16,450 bases of DNA from Thiocapsa sp. UBA6158 (GTDB lineage Bacteria; Pseudomonadota; Gammaproteobacteria; Chromatiales; Chromatiaceae), in the NCBI RefSeq assembly GCF_002423035.1, contig NZ_DIUM01000119.1, positions 1 through 16,450 of the forward strand, in the 5' to 3' direction. Shown in pieces: positions 1 to 7,304 of the stretch. The stretch's first letter is position 1; each line of letters begins with the position of its first letter. Made by a program: the position numbers and the translations under genes. The notes under the pieces were generated by a model. That model had not been told where the DNA came from. It saw only the letters and a list, made by a program, of their open reading frames with translations, and did no database searches.

Positions 1-65
1 ACACAAGTCGGACAGGCTCCTAGGGTAAGAGAGCCGATGCCATCCGGAGACGGAGTCGCTCAACC

Positions 66-2275
66 ATGCGAGCACACGACATCGATCAGAGCGCCGGCCA
101 CTCGCCCCATGAGGGCGGCCGGCAAACCTCGTGCGCCGACTCGCTGCGTCTGTCCGGGCCGGCGCTCGGGCCGGAACCAGCCTCCGATGGTATGGACCGG
201 CACACCCGCGAACGGATCGAGCAGGCCCTACGGCATGTCGCCCTCGGGGTCTGCGCAGCCAGCGGCGAGACCCTCTTCCAGACCATCGTCGACTCGCCGA
301 CCAAGACCCTCGGGGTCGACCTGGCCTTCATCAGCGAGCTGCCGGCCGGCTGCGACACCCATGTCGGCACCCGTGCGGTCAGCGATCGGGGCCAACCCAT
401 ACCCAACCTGGAATACGGCCTGGCCGGTACACCCTGTCGACGGGTGCTGGACGAAGGGTTTCAGTTCATCGGAGAGGATCTCTCACGGCATTTCCCGGGC
501 GACCACATGCCGAGCGACCTCGGCGCCGTCGCTTACGCCGGCTATCCCCTCCTGGACTCGGCCAAGCGCCCGATCGGTCTGGTCGCACTCCTGCATCGCG
601 AGCCCTTGACCGACCCCGGGCTGATCGAGGCGGTGCTGCAGATCTATTCGGTCCGGGCCGCGGCCGAGCTGGATCGACAGCGCTCCGCGGCGAGCTATCG
701 GGCCATCTTCGAGGCGGCGGAGGACGCCATCTTCGTTCACGACCTGGCCACCGGGGCGATCTGCGATGCCAACCCGGCGGCCTGCCGCATCTACGGCTAT
801 TCGCATGAGGAGATCCTCCGTCTGAATCCCGCGCAGCTCTCTTCCGGCATCCCGCCCTACGATCACGCCGGTGCCGCCCGATGGATCGGGTTGGCGAGCG
901 CCGGCGCGCCGCAACGCTTCGAATGGCACCGTCGCAACAAGGACGGCAGCCTGCACTGGGACGAGGTGACCCTCAAACGCGCGACCCTCGGCGGTATCGA
1001 CCGCCTGATCGCCATCACACGCGAGATCACCGAGCGCAAACGCATCGAAGAGACCTTGAGGGCCACGGTCGAGGCCGCACTCGACGCCGTCATCGGCATG
1101 GACGGTGCAGGCAAGGTCATCGCCTTCAATCCGGCCGCGGAGCAGACCTTCGGCTATCGTCGCGAAGAGGCGATCGGAAAACCGCTGGCCGACCTGATCG
1201 TCCCCGAGCGCTTCCGCGATGCCCACCACACGGGGATGGAGCGCTATCGCCAGGACGGCCACGGCCCCATGCTGGGACGGCGCGTGGAGGTCGTCGCCTG
1301 TCGCGCCGACGGCAGCGAGCTGCCCGTCGAGCTTGCCATCGACCGGGCCCAAGGACCGGACGGCGACTTCTTCGTCGGCTATCTGCGCGACATCACCGAG
1401 CGCAAGCTCGCCGAGGAGGAGCACGCCCGACTCGAGGCCCAGCTGCGCCAAGCGCAGAAGATGGAGGCGATCGGCCATCTGGCCGGGGGCATCGCCCACG
1501 ACTTCAACAACATCCTGACCGGTGCCATGGGCTATGTGACCCTGGCCCAAGAGCTGACGCGCGACCGCGGGGATGGGAAGCTCGACCGCTATCTCGACCG
1601 CGCCCAACGGGCGAGCCACCGCGCCCGGGACCTCATCCAACAGCTCCTCACCTTCAGCCGCGGCCGACGCGGCGACCCGCGCCCGCTCGACCTCGCGCCT
1701 TTGGTGCGCGAGACGCTGCGCCTCCTGGGCGCGACCCTGGCCGCCGAGGTCGAGATTGAAACCCATCTCCCGCCAGCCCTGCCCCGGGTCAATCTGGACC
1801 CGATCCAGGTCGAGCAGATCCTGGTCAATCTCTGCATCAACGCGCGCGACGCCATGTCGGGCAGCGGTCGTCTGGTGATCGGCCTCGCCCGCGAGCATCT
1901 CGGCGGCACCGTCTGCTCCTCCTGCCGCCAAAAGGTCCGGGGGGACTATCTGGTCCTACGGGTGAAGGATACGGGGTGCGGGATCGACCCCGCGCATCTG
2001 GATCGACTGTTCGAGCCTTTCTTCACGACCAAGGCGAGCGGCCAAGGCAGCGGCATGGGGCTCGCCGTGGTGCACAGGCCATGCCGCGGATGACGGGGCT
2101 CGAGCTGATCCGACGGATCCGCCCGACCCACCCCCATCTGCCGATCATTCTCTACACCGGCAACGCCGATGCTCTGGATGCCGAGGAGGTCGAGGCCGCC
2201 GGTGTCCGTGCCCTGATCCGCAAGCCGGTGGACGTGGCAGCGCTGGGGGCGCTGCTGAGAGAACTGCTGACTTGA
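66..2275 (+). pseudogene. GAF-PAS-PAS hybrid sensor histidine kinase, broken by internal deletion
   Basis: Intact reading runs from ATG 66 (GGAG at 51-54) to a TGA at 2091-2093, 675 residues. Order: GAF-like domain (about residues 45-205), PAS (about 208-328), PAS (about 332-450, ending in the usual DITERK), then a HisKA H-box with phospho-acceptor His478 (IAHDFNN), an ATPase N-box with Asn592 and a DTGCGI box followed by GSGMGLAVVH. A CSSC pair sits just before the DTG box. At about 2072-2077 the frame jumps: the codons after VVH run out of frame, while frame 2 continues from 2075 as QAMPRMTGLELIRRIRP to a TGA at 2273-2275, which is the second half of a receiver domain. The end of the ATPase domain and the first half of the receiver, including its phospho-acceptor Asp (codon 2072-2074 now reads Ala), are missing. 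I infer a hybrid kinase that lost an internal segment. The sensor half could still be made, but the kinase is unlikely to work. A sequence assembly error is the alternative. Confidence 0.85.
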
Positions 2276-2455
2276 ATCCGGAAGCGCGGTGGCGAGGCCG
2301 GCGTGCTGGACCCGGACGCCCGGATCGAGCTGATCGAATGGCCCGGTTGAAGGAGCGCCGAGTCATCCCAACCTCGATTCACCAAGCGATCATGTCGCAC
2401 TCCAGCGGGCTGCAGACGTGAATTTCGGTCCGTTTAATCCAGCAGGTGATCCCCC

Positions 2456-3190
2456 TTGTCGATGAAACCCCTCGTGATCGAAAACGACGTCATTGCCGAC
2501 CTCGCGTTGGACGTCACGCAGGCGGTGCTCGCCAAGAGCGAGGAAGCCCGAGCGGTCATGGAGGACCCATCCGGCCCGCTCGATCTGGCACGGGCCTTGG
2601 CGGACTTCTTCCCGGTCGCCGGGGCCTTGGAAAACGGAGCGGCGCACCTTGATCAGGAACACCTGCAGGAGTTCTGCGCCTACGGGCTGGACTTGCTTGA
2701 CCGTCTCGCCTTCCTGGTGCGGAAAGTCGAGATCATGGACAAGAGAGACCCGGTTGCGCGCATGTTTGCATCGATGGGGGTTTGGGTCGCTCGGCGCGGC
2801 GCCACCATCGATAACCTGGAAGGCACCGCCGACGGCTTCGGCATGATCGTGAACGCCACGAGCGCGAGCGATGATCTCCGCTTCTTGTGCGGCCTTATGG
2901 AGGAGGTCATCGAGGCAGCATCGACGAGGCTGCAACTCGACGAGGATCGTGGTGACGCTTGGCGTCCTTGGCGCGTCATCAATCTCAACGCCGGCATTGC
3001 CGCAACTCGATCGCTCGACCCCCAGCTCATGGAGCGAACGTTCGAGAAGATGAGCCGACGGCTGCCATACGACATGCCCGGTTTCCTTGCCGACGGCATG
3101 CGACAGGCGGCCTTCCAGACCGTACCGGATGCGGTCAAAGACGTGATGCGCAGGTATATGGAACGGTGGCCGGCCAACGCGCTCCACTAG
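2456..3190 (+). CDS. hypothetical soluble protein, about 244 residues
   Basis: I do not recognise the family. The protein is acidic-to-neutral, helix-rich, without signal peptide or membrane segments, and has no motif I can assign. Notable stretches are LARALADFFPVAGALENG (about residues 44-61), a Cys-containing helix near EFCAYGLDLLDRL, and a C-terminal helical part ending in RRYMERWPANALH. The TTG start at 2456 lies 7 bases after AGGTG (2444-2448); the alternative ATG at 2462 is 13 bases away, so TTG is preferred, giving only two extra residues. A long ORF on the opposite strand covers the same bases, but its His/Arg/Val-rich composition is that of an antisense shadow. It stands alone between the broken kinase and a convergent intergenic region, so context gives no hint of function. 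Confidence 0.75.
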   Translation: MSMKPLVIENDVIADLALDVTQAVLAKSEEARAVMEDPSGPLDLARALADFFPVAGALENGAAHLDQEHLQEFCAYGLDLLDRLAFLVRKVEIMDKRDPVARMFASMGVWVARRGATIDNLEGTADGFGMIVNATSASDDLRFLCGLMEEVIEAASTRLQLDEDRGDAWRPWRVINLNAGIAATRSLDPQLMERTFEKMSRRLPYDMPGFLADGMRQAAFQTVPDAVKDVMRRYMERWPANALH

Positions 3191-3594
3191 CGGCAGGGAA
3201 AGTTCGCGGGTCACCGGTTCTCGCCGAAAAAGAGCGAGGCTGGAGACAAACGTCCGGCCGATTCTTCGAGCTGATGAACGGCCGGAACAGACTGTTTTGT
3301 TTAATTCCATGCCATTCGGGTCAGTGCCCTTCGCCCCTATTCATGGGGTTTCGAATCGAGACAGACCACAAAGCTCCGACCGTCGGGCCTTGATCGTTAT
3401 CCCGACCAGCAGCGCGCACGCCATGCGTAGTCAGGGCTTCCAGCCCTGATCATGTCAGGCCAAGATGGCCTGACGACGCACGTTGCCCGCCGAAGTGGCC
3501 GAACTTACGAACAAGGCCGACCGTCGAGCTCGCTTCAAAGGCATGCTGAGGCTTCCCTGCCTCGATCGATCTCGCTGCTGCCGACAAGTGGCGA
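3191..3594. other. intergenic region between convergent genes
   Basis: No convincing gene on either strand across about 400 bases. It separates the 3' end of the unrecognised plus-strand gene from the 3' end of sbtB. Its only clear structure is the pair of palindromes at 3431-3474. A weak 5-bp stem (GAGGC/GCCTC) lies near 3548-3563 close to the sbtB stop, without a U-tract. Confidence 0.6.
3431..3474. repeat. tandem pair of perfect palindromes, REP/BIME-like
   Basis: Hairpin 1 is TCAGGGCT (3431-3438), loop TCC, AGCCCTGA (3442-3449). Hairpin 2 is GTCAGGCCA (3454-3462), loop AGA, TGGCCTGAC (3466-3474). Both stems are perfect, with 3-base loops, and only four bases separate them. Both carry a TCAGG core. 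Neither is followed by a run of T on either strand, so they are not ordinary terminators. Position between two convergent 3' ends and paired short palindromes are typical of REP/BIME elements; copy number elsewhere in the genome cannot be seen here. Confidence 0.55.
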
Positions 3595-3909
3595 TCAGAG
3601 CTTGTGGGCGTAGAGAACCTCGATCTCGTCGAGATAGGCGATGCCGGAGAAGTTATCGAAGTATTTCTCCGCAATCTTGGTGGCGATCTCGCGCGCGACG
3701 TCTTCGCTCGCGGTGATGATCTCAAGCTTGATGTTGGAGAAGGTATCGGAGACGGCCGGTTGACCGGAAGAGCGCGTGTTACGGCTGCCCTTGCCGCCGG
3801 CAGCCATCACCGTGTAGCCGGTCGCAGCGCTCGCCTCGAGAATCTTGACGATGTCTCTCAGGAGCACCTTCTCGGTGATGACCACGAGCTTGGACGCTTG
3901 CTGTGCCAT
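3595..3909 (-). CDS. sbtB: PII-like bicarbonate transporter regulator SbtB
   Basis: A 104-residue PII-superfamily protein. The start is KLVVITEKVLLRDIVKILE, followed by the glycine-rich segment GYTVMAAGGKGSRN and the T-loop RSSGQP (about residues 38-56), which is the SbtB signature rather than that of GlnB/GlnK. In cyanobacteria SbtB binds adenine nucleotides (cAMP, AMP, ADP, ATP) and binds and inhibits SbtA. The C-terminus stops at EVLYAHKL, so the extra C-terminal hairpin with its paired cysteines, described as a redox switch in cyanobacterial SbtB, is absent. Start ATG 3909 has GGAGG at 3923-3919 with a 9-base gap. It lies 121 bases downstream of sbtA on the same strand, with a GC hairpin between. 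Likely cytosolic, partner of the adjacent transporter. Confidence 0.92.
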   Translation of the reverse strand: MAQQASKLVVITEKVLLRDIVKILEASAATGYTVMAAGGKGSRNTRSSGQPAVSDTFSNIKLEIITASEDVAREIATKIAEKYFDNFSGIAYLDEIEVLYAHKL

Positions 3910-3998
3910 GACGGATGACCTCCAGTGGCTTTTTCGCGTTGGTTCAGGGGCGACAGTTCGTGCGGCATCAGGGCGGCACGGGCTGCGCGGGGCTTGAT

Positions 3999-4021
3999 GG
4001 CCCGCCTTCGGCGGGCCTTTT
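3999..4021. terminator. GC hairpin between sbtA and sbtB
   Basis: GGCCCGCC (3999-4006), loop TTC, GGCGGGCC (4010-4017), then TTTT (4018-4021) on the plus strand. It begins 9 bases after the sbtA stop. For the minus-strand sbtA-sbtB transcript the hairpin is preceded by AAAA and followed by ATCAAG, so it is not a full terminator in the gene direction. It is more likely a partial terminator or an mRNA-stabilising stem that sets the sbtA:sbtB ratio. In the plus direction it has classic terminator form, but no plus-strand gene leads into it. Confidence 0.55.
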
Positions 4022-4030
4022 CAAGGGCGT

Positions 4031-5035
4031 TTAGATTCCAAACACCGCCTGGGCTAGGCCGATATAAAGCGGTATACCGATGGCGATGGCAACCGGCGTA
4101 CCGACACCCGTCGAGGCGCCGACATAGGCGGATGGGTTCGCGCTCGGGATGCCGGCCCGCAAGGTCGGCGGCCCCGAGATGTCAGAGCTGGAGCCGGCAA
4201 TGACGGCGAGCAGCACCACGCCGCCGGGGCTGAAGCCCGTCAGGACATGGGCGATATAGCCTAGCCCGAACGCGATCAGGCCATGCACCAGCGGCGCAAT
4301 TGCGGCATAGACCGCATACCAGTGTGCGACACGGCGCAGCTCATTGAGCCGGGTATAGGCCTCCATACCCATGACCAGCATCAGCACCGAGAGCAGCCCC
4401 TTAAACAGGGGATCGTAGAAGCCTTCAAAGACGTTCCCCGGTTGAGTAAACAGGCCGAGAGCGATACCGAGCAAGAGCGCGGACAGGGCCGAGCCCTGCA
4501 GGCTTTCTTTGACGATCGGCCAGATCATCACCTTCTCCGATGACCCGTCTCTTCGCTTGAAATAGAGGTTCGCAAGCACGATTGCCACCACCAGTGCGGG
4601 GATATCCATGAAAGGATAAAGCGCTGGCGCCCAGTGCTCATAGACGATTCCCTCATTCTCCATCACGACGATGGCCGCTGCCATGGTCGAGCCGCTTACG
4701 GCTCCGAACAGGCCTGCTGTTGCAATGCCGTCCTCGGTACGGACGCCCGGCAGGAGTGCCAGGGTGAAGCGGCCGATGAAGACAATGATGATGCCGATCA
4801 GTACCGCAAAGAAGGCCGGCAGAAGCATATCTGCGAGGTTTGCCTCGCGAATCGACATGCCGCCGTCGAGCCCGACGCGCATCAGCAGCATGAAGACCAC
4901 GAATTTGTAGATGGCATCGGGGATCTCGAGCTTGCTGCCAAGCGCGGCGATCACGATACCGCCGATCAGGAACGCCAGGGTTGGCGATTGAAATTGCGTC
5001 AAGAATCGGGTGAAGAATTCCAGCAATGCTTCCAA
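4031..5035 (-). CDS. sbtA: sodium-dependent bicarbonate transporter SbtA
   Basis: Inner-membrane symporter of the SbtA family, which in cyanobacteria takes up bicarbonate with sodium. The frame is open to 5152, but family N-termini begin just before the FLTQFQSPTLAFLIGG segment. The minus strand has GAGGAG followed after 7 bases by TTG at 5035-5033, so I place the start there (334 residues). Two inverted-repeat halves are visible: GLFGAVSGSTMAA (Ser114 region) and AGSSSDISGPP (Ser282-Asp285 region), the paired serine-rich half-helices that in the family form the ion/substrate site. About ten hydrophobic segments are seen. The cytosolic loop in the middle is short (YFKRRDGSSEKVMIWP), which accounts for a length below the roughly 370 residues of the cyanobacterial protein. 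Followed by sbtB. Upstream (5036-5244) is AT-richer and holds the promoter region; a possible -35 TTGCAC lies near 5131-5136 on the minus strand. Confidence 0.93.
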   Translation of the reverse strand: MEALLEFFTRFLTQFQSPTLAFLIGGIVIAALGSKLEIPDAIYKFVVFMLLMRVGLDGGMSIREANLADMLLPAFFAVLIGIIIVFIGRFTLALLPGVRTEDGIATAGLFGAVSGSTMAAAIVVMENEGIVYEHWAPALYPFMDIPALVVAIVLANLYFKRRDGSSEKVMIWPIVKESLQGSALSALLLGIALGLFTQPGNVFEGFYDPLFKGLLSVLMLVMGMEAYTRLNELRRVAHWYAVYAAIAPLVHGLIAFGLGYIAHVLTGFSPGGVVLLAVIAGSSSDISGPPTLRAGIPSANPSAYVGASTGVGTPVAIAIGIPLYIGLAQAVFGI

Positions 5036-5301
5036 GGTTTCACTCCTCTGTCGAGTAACGGAGAATTGCCAACCGGACGGCATAGAGCCTACAGGCATTC
5101 GCTGCCGACTTTGTATTTTTTTTTCTCGTGCAACGTATAGGCGAGTAGCCATCTATTCGGAAATTACGACGGCGATCGCAGTAAAAAGCGAGTTTGAACC
5201 GAACATCACGGCCCCGATACATTCCCGAGGTGGGGTGAGGTGCGATGTCCCGAATGACTCGCATCTTTGTCAGCGGTCTGTTTGGAACCGAGGATTCGAC
5301 A

Positions 5302-5619
5302 ATGAAGCGACTGCGATCGATGAGCCCTGGATCTGGAGTGGGGTTCGGCACTGGTCTGATGGTGGCGTTGCTCGCCGTATCCCCCTCGCTTTTTGCCTGG
5401 GGACCGAGTGCTTTTTATCCGACCCCGATGGACCCGTTGATGCCGAGTCGGGAGCAGGCCCAACAGTTGCGCGGCGAGGTATCCGGGGTGCTGGAGACGA
5501 TGCGCCGCGCACATTGGCAGTCCGCGCGTCGGGAATGGACTGGTGTTCCGGTGCAAGACGATGACAATCGTCCCGACCCGGGGACGTCCACGTATGGACC
5601 GTCTAGCTCGAAGCGCTGA
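5302..5619 (+). CDS. small exported protein, unknown function
   Basis: I do not recognise the family. From ATG 5302 (GAGGA at 5290-5294, 7-base gap) the protein has 105 residues. It starts with a basic N-region (MKRLR), a hydrophobic stretch (GFGTGLMVALLAVSPSLFA) and a likely signal-peptidase I site after Ala32 (LFA|WG). The mature part is about 73 residues, starting WGPSAFYPTPMDPLMPS, then a helical Gln/Arg/Glu stretch, and a polar, probably disordered tail rich in Asp, Pro and Ser. No cysteine in the mature part. An upstream ATG at 5245 is in frame and also has a purine-rich site, but it would put 19 residues ahead of the signal peptide. A weak promoter match (TTGAAC 5194-5199, 16 bases, GATACA 5216-5221) precedes it. 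It is divergent from sbtA and may share its control region. Confidence 0.7.
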   Translation: MKRLRSMSPGSGVGFGTGLMVALLAVSPSLFAWGPSAFYPTPMDPLMPSREQAQQLRGEVSGVLETMRRAHWQSARREWTGVPVQDDDNRPDPGTSTYGPSSSKR

Positions 5620-5840
5620 GTCGGCAAAAAGCAGGTCCGGCTGCCGGACCGCCTTGCCGAGCGCATGGTCAGATTCTCGAAAGATTTTTGCTCCGAGCCG
5701 ATGAGACAGGTACCGGCATAGCGCGGCACCGCCGGGTGATCGGCGACATTCAGGCCACCGGCACAGTCATCCACCATAGCCACACCGGGGATGAGCAGCA
5801 CGGCGGCGTCGATCTTTCGGTCGCCGTCCGACCTCGGCAT
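5415..5840 (-). CDS. doubtful minus-strand ORF with strong RBS, possibly decayed
   Basis: An ATG at 5840 on the minus strand has AGGAGG (5852-5847) exactly 6 bases upstream. The first 70 or so residues (MPRSDGDRKIDAAVLLIPGVAMVDD, then GLNVADHPAVPRYAGTCLIG) look protein-like and lie where no plus-strand gene exists. After about residue 73 the frame runs antisense to the exported-protein gene and turns into Arg/Ser/Cys-rich low-quality sequence down to the stop near 5415. I infer either a decayed gene whose 3' part has been replaced, or a chance ORF. No family recognised. Confidence 0.3.
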   Translation of the reverse strand: MPRSDGDRKIDAAVLLIPGVAMVDDCAGGLNVADHPAVPRYAGTCLIGSEQKSFENLTMRSARRSGSRTCFLPTQRFELDGPYVDVPGSGRLSSSCTGTPVHSRRADCQCARRIVSSTPDTSPRNCWACSRLGINGSIGVG

Positions 5841-6049
5841 GCTCGCCCTCCTCCCCACCTGCAACCCACCGAAACCCTACGACAACAATCCCGATACGTT
5901 CGGGAAGCCGGCACGTTACAGGGGCGGTCCAGACTCATCTGCAACCGGATCGGACATGGCGCCTCGTCATCCCGACCCGGAAACCCCCGATCACCGCCTC
6001 GCGACCCACCCGGCGGTGATCCATTGCAGATCGATCGGAGGAGACCCGC
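5620..6049. other. intergenic region upstream of the methyltransferase gene
   Basis: No secure gene on the plus strand. Holds the stem-loop at 5621-5660, the doubtful minus-strand ORF beginning at 5840, and about 185 bases (5865-6049) that would include the methyltransferase promoter, which I cannot place. Confidence 0.5.
5621..5660 (+). terminator. long two-part stem-loop after the exported-protein gene
   Basis: Begins one base after the stop codon. The inner stem is GGTCCGG (5634-5640), loop CTG, CCGGACC (5644-5650). The outer stem is TCGGCAA (5621-5627) with TTGCCGA (5654-5660), separated by a 6/3 internal loop. No U-tract follows. Probably a transcript 3'-end structure; termination without a U-tract is uncertain. 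Confidence 0.5.
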
Positions 6050-6823
6050 ATGCTCAAACGGGTGACTGTATTCACCTACGGGATTGTCAGCTACCTCGTC
6101 TTCTTTGCCAGCTTTCTCTATGCCATCGGCTTCATCGGCAACATCCTGGTGCCCAAGTCGATCGACTCGGCGCCGAGCGTCCCCTTCTGGACCGCGGCGC
6201 TGATCAATAGTCTGCTGCTCGGGATCTTTGCGGTGCAGCACAGCGTCATGGCCCGCCCGGCCTTCAAGCGCTGGATCACCCGCTACATCCCGCGCGAGGC
6301 GGAGCGCAGCACCTACACCTTGACGGCCAGCCTGTTGTTGATCGCGCTGTTCGTCTGGTGGCAGCCCATGGGCGGGGTCATCTGGAAGGTGACCGACCCG
6401 ATCGGTCAGGCCGTGCTCTATGGCCTCTACGGCTTCGGCTGGGCCCTGGTGCTGGTCGCAACCTTTCTGATCAACCACTTCGACCTGTTCGGTCTGCGTC
6501 AGGTGTGGCTGCAGCTCGTCGGCAAGTCCTACACGCCGCTGCGCTTCAAGACCCCCGGTCCCTATCGCTTGGTGCGTCATCCGCTCTATGTCGGCTGGCT
6601 CTTCGTCTTCTGGGCGACCCCGACCATGACCGCGGCACACCTGCTGTTCGCGCTGCTGACCACGGGCTACATCCTGATCGGCATCCGGCTCGAGGAGCGC
6701 GACCTGCTCAAAACCCACCCCGAGTACGCCGGCTATCGCAAGCATGTGCCCATGCTGATCCCCCGCCTCGGCGGCAAGGGTCGCGGCAGCGGGCGCATCG
6801 CTACGGCCGGCGACGGCACCTGA
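6050..6823 (+). CDS. mddA: methanethiol S-methyltransferase-like membrane protein (MddA/NnrU type)
   Basis: A 257-residue integral membrane protein of the isoprenylcysteine-carboxyl-methyltransferase/NnrU superfamily. About five hydrophobic segments are visible (near 9-31, 47-66, 90-108, 122-142 and 184-210). The C-terminal SAM-binding signature is present: RHPLYVGW at residues 176-183 and EERDL from Glu215, followed by YAGYRKHVPMLIP. Overall length, the QHSVMARPAFKRWITRYIP segment and the FDLFGLRQVWL segment match MddA, which in characterised bacteria methylates methanethiol to dimethyl sulfide using S-adenosylmethionine. A related methyltransferase with another thiol or lipid substrate is the main alternative. 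ATG 6050 has GGAGGA about 7 bases upstream. Followed after a strong hairpin by a small CxxC protein. Confidence 0.8.
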   Translation: MLKRVTVFTYGIVSYLVFFASFLYAIGFIGNILVPKSIDSAPSVPFWTAALINSLLLGIFAVQHSVMARPAFKRWITRYIPREAERSTYTLTASLLLIALFVWWQPMGGVIWKVTDPIGQAVLYGLYGFGWALVLVATFLINHFDLFGLRQVWLQLVGKSYTPLRFKTPGPYRLVRHPLYVGWLFVFWATPTMTAAHLLFALLTTGYILIGIRLEERDLLKTHPEYAGYRKHVPMLIPRLGGKGRGSGRIATAGDGT

Positions 6824-6836
6824 CATGACAGCGCAG

Positions 6837-6870
6837 CCCGGTCGGCGCATCGTCGATCGCGCCGACCGGG
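6837..6870 (+). terminator. 12-bp perfect GC stem-loop after mddA
   Basis: CCCGGTCGGCGC (6837-6848), 10-base loop, GCGCCGACCGGG (6859-6870), starting 13 bases after the mddA stop. No T-run follows. It may terminate, attenuate, or protect the mddA mRNA 3' end, and would lower expression of the following 98-residue gene unless that has its own promoter. Confidence 0.55.
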
Positions 6871-6933
6871 GCAACCCGTAGAGGACTGATCCACCACGTC
6901 ACCACTGATCAAATCACCTGAGGAGACAACACC

Positions 6934-7230
6934 ATGGCCCTCATGAGCCCCATCGATTTCGACGCCGAATATCTGCGCCACAAGGTCTGCGAGACCTACG
7001 ACCGGGTCGCCCGCGAGCTCACACTCGATGCGCGCGCCAATCCGGACCTCTGGGCCGCCTGCATCGCCGGTGCCTTGGTCGAGGACGAGCTGCCCGCGAT
7101 CGCCAAGTCGGTCGGGCTGCGTCGGGGCCGGCTGATCGGCTGCTACGACTGCTTCCGCAACACCAGTGCGGCGGACAAGGTGGCGAAGGATCTCAAGGTC
7201 CACGGCGTGACCTTTTTCGCCGTGAAGTAA
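6934..7230 (+). CDS. 98-residue protein with CxxC, unknown function
   Basis: Not a family I recognise. ATG 6934 has AGGAG at 6921-6925 with an 8-base gap, a strong ribosome site. The protein is soluble, begins MALMSPIDFDAEYLRHKVCETYDRV, has a helical N-terminal half with a conserved-looking WAACIAGALVEDELP, and a GCYDC motif (Cys70 and Cys73) near the C-terminus, with further cysteines at 19 and 43. Four cysteines in 98 residues in a cytosolic protein could mean metal or redox chemistry, which is inference. It follows mddA on the same strand and may be co-expressed with it. Confidence 0.75.
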   Translation: MALMSPIDFDAEYLRHKVCETYDRVARELTLDARANPDLWAACIAGALVEDELPAIAKSVGLRRGRLIGCYDCFRNTSAADKVAKDLKVHGVTFFAVK

Positions 7231-7258
7231 TCGACTTCAACAGATCGGAGACAACGCA

Positions 7259-7282
7259 ATGAAACAAACCCGCAAGTCCTGA
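7259..7282 (+). pseudogene. 7-codon ORF with RBS, probable stump of a lost gene
   Basis: GGAGAC (7248-7253) precedes ATG 7259, which opens MKQTRKS and stops at TGA 7280-7282. The leader GGAGACAAC repeats the leader of the preceding 98-residue gene (GGAGACAAC at 6922-6930), so a real gene start seems to have stood here. A stem-loop follows at once. It could be a leader peptide, but a truncated third gene of the operon is more likely. Confidence 0.35.
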
Positions 7283-7284
7283 TC

Positions 7285-7304
7285 GGGGTGACTGAAGTCG
7301 CCCC
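7285..7304 (+). terminator. 8-bp stem with UGAA tetraloop
   Basis: GGGGTGAC (7285-7292), loop TGAA, GTCGCCCC (7297-7304); one U-G wobble pair, otherwise perfect. It starts two bases after the mini-ORF stop and probably closes the mddA transcript. No U-tract. Confidence 0.45.

Noticed and set aside
483..1931. 482-residue minus-strand frame opposite the histidine kinase
   Set aside because: Antisense of clearly recognisable PAS and HisKA coding sequence.
2276..2350. In-frame 24-residue extension after the receiver-domain stop, ending in LIEWPG
   Set aside because: The receiver ends normally at its TGA; the extension is short and has no supporting motif.
2390..3310. 306-residue minus-strand frame opposite the hypothetical gene at 2456
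   Set aside because: His/Arg/Val-rich shadow without an RBS; the plus-strand product has a more natural composition and an RBS-supported start.
5172..5181. GCGATCGC octamer resembling the cyanobacterial HIP1 repeat
   Set aside because: A single occurrence in GC-rich DNA with many CGATCG strings; no evidence of a repeat family.
5750..6874. 374-residue minus-strand frame opposite the methyltransferase
   Set aside because: Mostly antisense to mddA; Gln/Asp/His-rich shadow.
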